This document shows, piece after piece, positions 56,537 through 60,338 of a stretch of 60,338 nucleotides of DNA. Numbering within the stretch: position 1 is the stretch's first letter; the number at the start of each line of letters is the position of its first letter. The translations under genes and the position numbers were made by a program. This stretch comes from Longimicrobiaceae bacterium. Its GTDB lineage: Bacteria; Gemmatimonadota; Gemmatimonadetes; Longimicrobiales; Longimicrobiaceae. The notes under the pieces are model-generated. The model had not been told where the DNA came from and made no database searches. It saw only the letters and a program-made list of their open reading frames with translations. Where the stretch lies: contig JAUJOM010000016.1 in the NCBI GenBank assembly GCA_030447645.1, forward strand, positions 31,939 through 92,276, written 5' to 3'.

Positions 56537-58844
56537 TCACCCGTCCTGGAGCCGGCGCCCACCAGCCCCTTTACCACCTCCGGGTTCGCCTTTCCCCGGT
56601 TCGTGCCATCGCCCGTCCCACAAAGAACCCCGAGCAGTCCCACTTTTTCCCTTGCGGTACTCTTCGGCCTTGTCCGCATTGGCGGCGATCACCTCCTCGA
56701 CCGCCGGCGACAGTACACCCGGATCGCTGACCTGCCGGAGTCCACGGCGTCTGGCGATCTCCCGGGGATCTCCCCAGCCTGCACCATTCGGCCAACACGG
56801 TCTTGCCGGCGCGGCGTGAAATCGTCCCCTCGTCCACGATGCCGATCAAGGCGTGCAGATCCCCTGCGGGGCGAAGGCAATCTCATTGATCCCGTTGGCT
56901 TAGCTCCGGGAGCAAGTCGTTGATGATCCAGCCTGCTACGGCCTTCGGCCTGCCCCGAGATGGATGGTGGCTTCAAAGAGCCCCGCGATCCCCTCGCTGC
57001 GGCCGAGCACCACCGCCTCATGCGTGAGCCAGGCCGAACTCGCCCTGGAAGCGAGCAGCCTCCTCCGCTAACTCAGGCATGAGCCGCAGCGGCTCCGTGC
57101 GCCCTTTGGCCTTCGGCTTCGGCTGCCCGGTACTTTCCTGCGATCGCCCTGCCCGCGCTACCTTTGCCCAGGTATCGCGCAGCGTAACCGTGCGGTTGAA
57201 CACCAGCGCCTCGCGACGAGTCCACCACGTCGCTGCAAAGTAGTTCTGCCGCTCGAACTGGTAACGACTTCGCCGCATCCCCACTCCACGCTGGGCTCGA
57301 TCCGCGCGCTCTCCAGCACCACGAGTGACTCTGTGGTTCAGGTACATCTGGAAGTCTTGGTCGCCTTCGTCCGGATCCGGCACCGCGAAGAGGCGGTCAT
57401 AAAGCCGGACCTACAGGGCAGCGAATGCTCCGCCGAAACCCAGTGGATCGTTCCCCTCACCGTCCCGCCGTCCGGTGCATTCCCGCCCTGTGTCTCGGTC
57501 GTAGGTGCACCGAATCTCGACGATCTCACCGCTTTCGTCGCGAACCACCTCGCTGCAGGTGATCATGTAGCCGTAGGAGTCGAACCTCCGGCCCCGGTGC
57601 CAGCCGGAAGTAGCCCTGGGAGGTTCCTCCATGAAGTCTTCCCGGTCAACATACAGGAAGCGGGAAAAGCGAAGCTTGCGTGACCCTTCGCTGGGGAATG
57701 TGCGGGTAATACGGCGCGTCCAGCTCCTCGGTCTGCCCCTCCGGATAGCTTGGTAATCACTACCCGCAGCGGGCGGAGTACGCAGAGCACGCGCGGGACG
57801 CGCGCTGGTTCAGATCGTCCTGGATGGCAAATTCAAGCGAAGCAATCTCGATGCGGCTCTCCGTCCTGGCGATACCCATGCGCTCCCAGAAGGAGCGGAT
57901 CGCCTCGGGCGGACCTGCCGCCGCAGCCCGGCGAGGGTGGGTATGCGCGGGTCGTCCCAGCCGCTCACGTGGCCGTCCTTCACCAGCTCCAGCAGCTTGC
58001 GCTTGCTCACCACCGTGTACTCCAGGTTGCCGCGCGCGAACTCGTACTGGCGCGGGAGGGAGGGGACGCGCCCACGTGAGCGCTCAAAGTCCTGCCAGCC
58101 CTCCACCACCCAGTCGTACAGCGCCCGGTTGTTCTCGAACTCGAGGGTGCAGAGCGAGTGGGTGATCCCCTCGATGGCGTCCTCGATGGGGTGTGCGTAG
58201 TCGTACAGCGGGTACACGCACCACCTGTCGCCCGTGCGGTAGTGGTGCGCGTGCCGGATGCGGTAGATCACCGGGTCACGCAGCAGCATGTTGGGTGCGC
58301 TCAGGTCGATCCTGGCGCGCAGCACGTGCTCCCCGTCCCGGAACTCGCCCGCGCGCATCCGGCGAAACAGCTCCAGGCTCTCCCCTGCGGATCGGTCGCG
58401 GTATGGACTCGGGCGACCCGGCTCGGTGACGGTGCCGCGCAGCTCGCGGATCTCTTCCTCGGTGGAGCTGTCCACGTACGCCTTCCCTTGCTGGATGAGG
58501 AACTCGGCGTAAGAGTACATGTCGTCGAAGTAGTCCGCCGCGAAGTACAGGTGCGGACCCCAGTCGTAGCCCAGCCACTTCACCGCATCGATGATGGACT
58601 CCACGTAGTGGATGTCCTCCGTCTCCGGGTTGGTGTCATCGAAGCGCAGGTGGCAGCGTCCGCCCGTCTCGGCGGCGATGCCGAAGTTGAGCGCGATGGA
58701 CTTGGCGTGCCCGATGTGCAGGTACCCGTTCGGTTCGGGCGGAAACCGTGTCACCACGCGACGATCGTGTTTTCCGGAGCGCAGGTCTTGGGCGATGATC
58801 TCACGGATGAAGTCGCGGGAGGCCGTCCCTCTTGATTCCGTCAA
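56537..58844 (-). CDS. glnS: Glutaminyl-tRNA synthetase with C-terminal YqeY domain (frameshifts)
   Basis: A class I synthetase joining glutamine to tRNA-Gln. TTG 58844 gives [24 protein letters not shown] motif: [20 protein letters not shown]; then [55 protein letters not shown] and KMSKS-like [11 protein letters not shown]. After [10 protein letters not shown] (near 57.93 kb) the frame shifts repeatedly through the anticodon-binding domain. The 3' 0.5 kb reads as a GatB/YqeY domain (KSGLLGFFVGQ-like, [12 protein letters not shown]). About 765 aa repaired, typical of fusion GlnRS. Essential, so error is likely. Confidence 0.93.
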
Positions 58845-59043
58845 AGCAAAGTCACGAAAAAGGTGATTATCATCCTGTGCGGCTGACTGATAGCACTACT
58901 CCGTCCAGGGTGGCAAGTGCATCGCGCTCTGAGCAATCCGCTTGCGCGCGCACCCATGTACCCTTAGCGTATGTTTCCGCACGCTCTCCGCTGGAAGGGC
59001 CGTGCTCGTGGCTCTTTGGCTTCTACGCAGTACCTCGCACCCA

Positions 59044-60222
59044 ATGCTTCCCACCCGCCCACACGTCAGCGACCAAGCGTACCAGGCGCTGGCTCAGACC
59101 GCGCCGGATGCGATTGTTATAATCGACGAGGATAGCGTCATCCTGTCGGTGAATCCCTCCGCGGAACGTATGTTCGGCTACTCCGCCGCTGAGATGGTGG
59201 GACAAAAGATGACGCTTTTGATGCCGGAGCGGCTGCGGGCACTCCACCGCAGCGGGGTGGAGCGGTATGTGGCAACCGGAGAAAAGCACGTGCCCTGGTG
59301 CGGAGTACAGCTTCCAGGCTTGCGGAAGGACGGGACCGAGGTACCGCTCGAAATCTCCTTTGGAGAGTTTTTCGATGGAGACCGGCACGTCTTCACCGGC
59401 TTCATGCGCGACATTACGGAACGCGTTCAGCATCAGCGTGCGCTGGAAGAAACGGCCGGCGAGCTGGAGGCCGCCGTCCGGGAGCTGGAGGCACGTAGTC
59501 ACCAGGCGGAAGCGGCGAGCCGGGCGAAGAGCGACTTCCTGGCGACGATGAGTCACGAGCTGCGCACCCCGCTGAACGCCACCACCGGTTACGCGGACCT
59601 GCTACTGGCTGGAATCCCGGAGCCGATTCCCGAAGCGGCCCAAAAGCAGGTGGAGCGCATCCGGCTCGCGTCCAAGCACCTGCTTTCGGTTATCGAGGAG
59701 ATCCTGACCTTTTCTCGTCTCGAAGCGGGGCGCGAAACGGTGAACACGAGGGAGGTGAGCTTGGAGGAGCTGGTCGACGAGGTGTGCGCCGTGGTCGAGC
59801 CGCTCGCCGAGGACAAGCAGCTCCGCTTCCACGGACCCGGCTCCGGGCCTTCGGTGGCGCTGCACACCGATCCGGGCAAGCTCCGGCAGATTCTCGTCAA
59901 CCTGCTCGGCAACGCGGTCAAGTTCACCAATCAGGGCGAGGTTGCCTTTGACATCCGGTTCGACGGCGACCATGCCTTGTTCAGCGTGCGGGATACGGGA
60001 ATTGGCGTTGCGCCGGAGAACCTGCAGGCGATCTGGGAGCCGTTCAAGCAGCTGGAAGACACCAACACGCGGAGCGCCGGAGGAACGGGATTGGGGCTGC
60101 CGGTGAGCCGCGACCTCGCCCGGCTTCTAGGCGGCGACATCGCGGTGGAAAGTACACCCGGGCGCGGCAGCACCTTCACCCTGCGCCTGCCCCAGCGCAC
60201 CTACGACAACCAGGCCGTATAA
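59044..60222 (+). CDS. PAS-domain sensor histidine kinase
   Basis: A 392-aa soluble kinase; ATG 59044 (MLPTRPHVSDQAYQALAQTA) starts just before the PAS domain (DAIVIIDEDSVILSVNPSAE, RMFGYSAAEMVGQ, FFDGDRHVFTGFMRDITERV). A coiled linker follows (RALEETAGELEAAVRELEAR). H box: FLATMSHELRTPLNATTGYA. N box: RQILVNLLGNAVKFTNQGEV. G1: SVRDTGIGVAPENL; F: IWEPFKQLE; G2: SAGGTGLGLPVSRDLARLLG. No transmembrane segment in this form; a start at 58942 would add a hydrophobic N-terminus but lacks support. The PilZ gene follows. Confidence 0.93.
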   Translation: MLPTRPHVSDQAYQALAQTAPDAIVIIDEDSVILSVNPSAERMFGYSAAEMVGQKMTLLMPERLRALHRSGVERYVATGEKHVPWCGVQLPGLRKDGTEVPLEISFGEFFDGDRHVFTGFMRDITERVQHQRALEETAGELEAAVRELEARSHQAEAASRAKSDFLATMSHELRTPLNATTGYADLLLAGIPEPIPEAAQKQVERIRLASKHLLSVIEEILTFSRLEAGRETVNTREVSLEELVDEVCAVVEPLAEDKQLRFHGPGSGPSVALHTDPGKLRQILVNLLGNAVKFTNQGEVAFDIRFDGDHALFSVRDTGIGVAPENLQAIWEPFKQLEDTNTRSAGGTGLGLPVSRDLARLLGGDIAVESTPGRGSTFTLRLPQRTYDNQAV

Positions 60223-60237
60223 GACCAGGAGACAGGA

Positions 60238-60338
60238 TGATGGAGGAGCAGCGAGAATTCATCCGACACCCCGCCGACATTCCCATCGAGATCCACACCT
60301 CCGAAGAAATCTCGCCGGTTCGCCCTCAGCTCAGCAAC
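60238..60338 (+). CDS. PilZ-domain protein, partial (runs off the window)
   Basis: AGGAG (near 60229) precedes ATG 60238. The 33 visible residues, MMEEQREFIRHPADIPIEIH continuing TSEEISPVRPQLSN, match the start of PilZ domains, where R-x-F-x-R-x-P-x-x-x-P-I binds cyclic di-GMP. It lies 15 bases after the histidine kinase stop, so the two are probably co-transcribed. The domain's D-x-S-x-x-G motif would lie beyond the window. Confidence 0.75.

Noticed and set aside
58942..59043. Hydrophobic N-terminal extension of the histidine kinase
   Set aside because: The upstream GTG/ATG region lacks family support and the stretch is not a convincing membrane helix; ATG 59044 abuts the PAS domain.

Overview
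The window is 60.3 kb of high-GC bacterial chromosome. The best guess for its origin is Gemmatimonadota. This is inferred from family content: a long housekeeping run, paired M16 peptidases, M2, M28 and S9 peptidases, a TolB/amidohydrolase fusion, a GlnRS-YqeY fusion, and small proteins that look lineage-specific. It has not been tested by marker phylogeny.

Layout. (1) 0-2.3 kb: three compact toxin-antitoxin modules on the plus strand. Two of the intergenic gaps are integron attC sites (RYYYAAC...GTTRRRY with imperfectly paired arms and a bulged A), and a third, damaged attC lies upstream. This looks like a cassette array or the tail of a chromosomal integron; no integrase is in view. (2) 2.3-3.2 kb: a dienelactone-hydrolase-like lipoprotein. 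(3) 3.2-14.4 kb, minus strand: rpsF-rpsR-DUF2232-rplI-rsfS-SPOR-aroF-yraN, then dnaX-ybaB-recR-(107 aa)-pgsA-grpE-dnaJ and two small genes, largely joined by ATGA overlaps. (4) 14.5-16.2 kb: an M28 peptidase. (5) 16.2-25.6 kb: an accessory island. It holds an orphan HicA, an unrecognised two-gene unit with lower GC, an endonuclease/exonuclease/phosphatase-fold gene, and an SRPBCC / FAD-monooxygenase / ArsR / SRPBCC group. (6) 25.6-33.8 kb, minus: M16-M16-prs-rplY-pth-(HppA-like)-ychF. (7) 34.8-44.1 kb, minus: ZIP-rarA-ABC permease-ABC ATPase-LEA-hflX-DUF2520-pdxJ-flippase-like-ispE-tRNA-Gln. (8) 44.2-60.3 kb: dacB, M2 peptidase, response regulator, TolB/amidohydrolase, RCC1-repeat protein, OmpH/Skp, S9 peptidase, glnS-yqeY, PAS histidine kinase, and the start of a PilZ protein.

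Main caution: many genes, including the essential rpsF, rpsR, rplI, ispE and glnS, read correctly only if single-base indels are assumed, often in G/C runs. In those genes this is most simply uncorrected sequencing error. Coordinates of such genes therefore span several frames, and 'pseudogene' should not be concluded from them.

Most notable biology: the attC-flanked toxin-antitoxin cassettes; a full-length membrane-pyrophosphatase homologue whose substrate-binding residues are largely replaced; a SPOR protein with a ParA-like domain lacking its P-loop lysine; and a 41-aa membrane ORF overlapping dacB.
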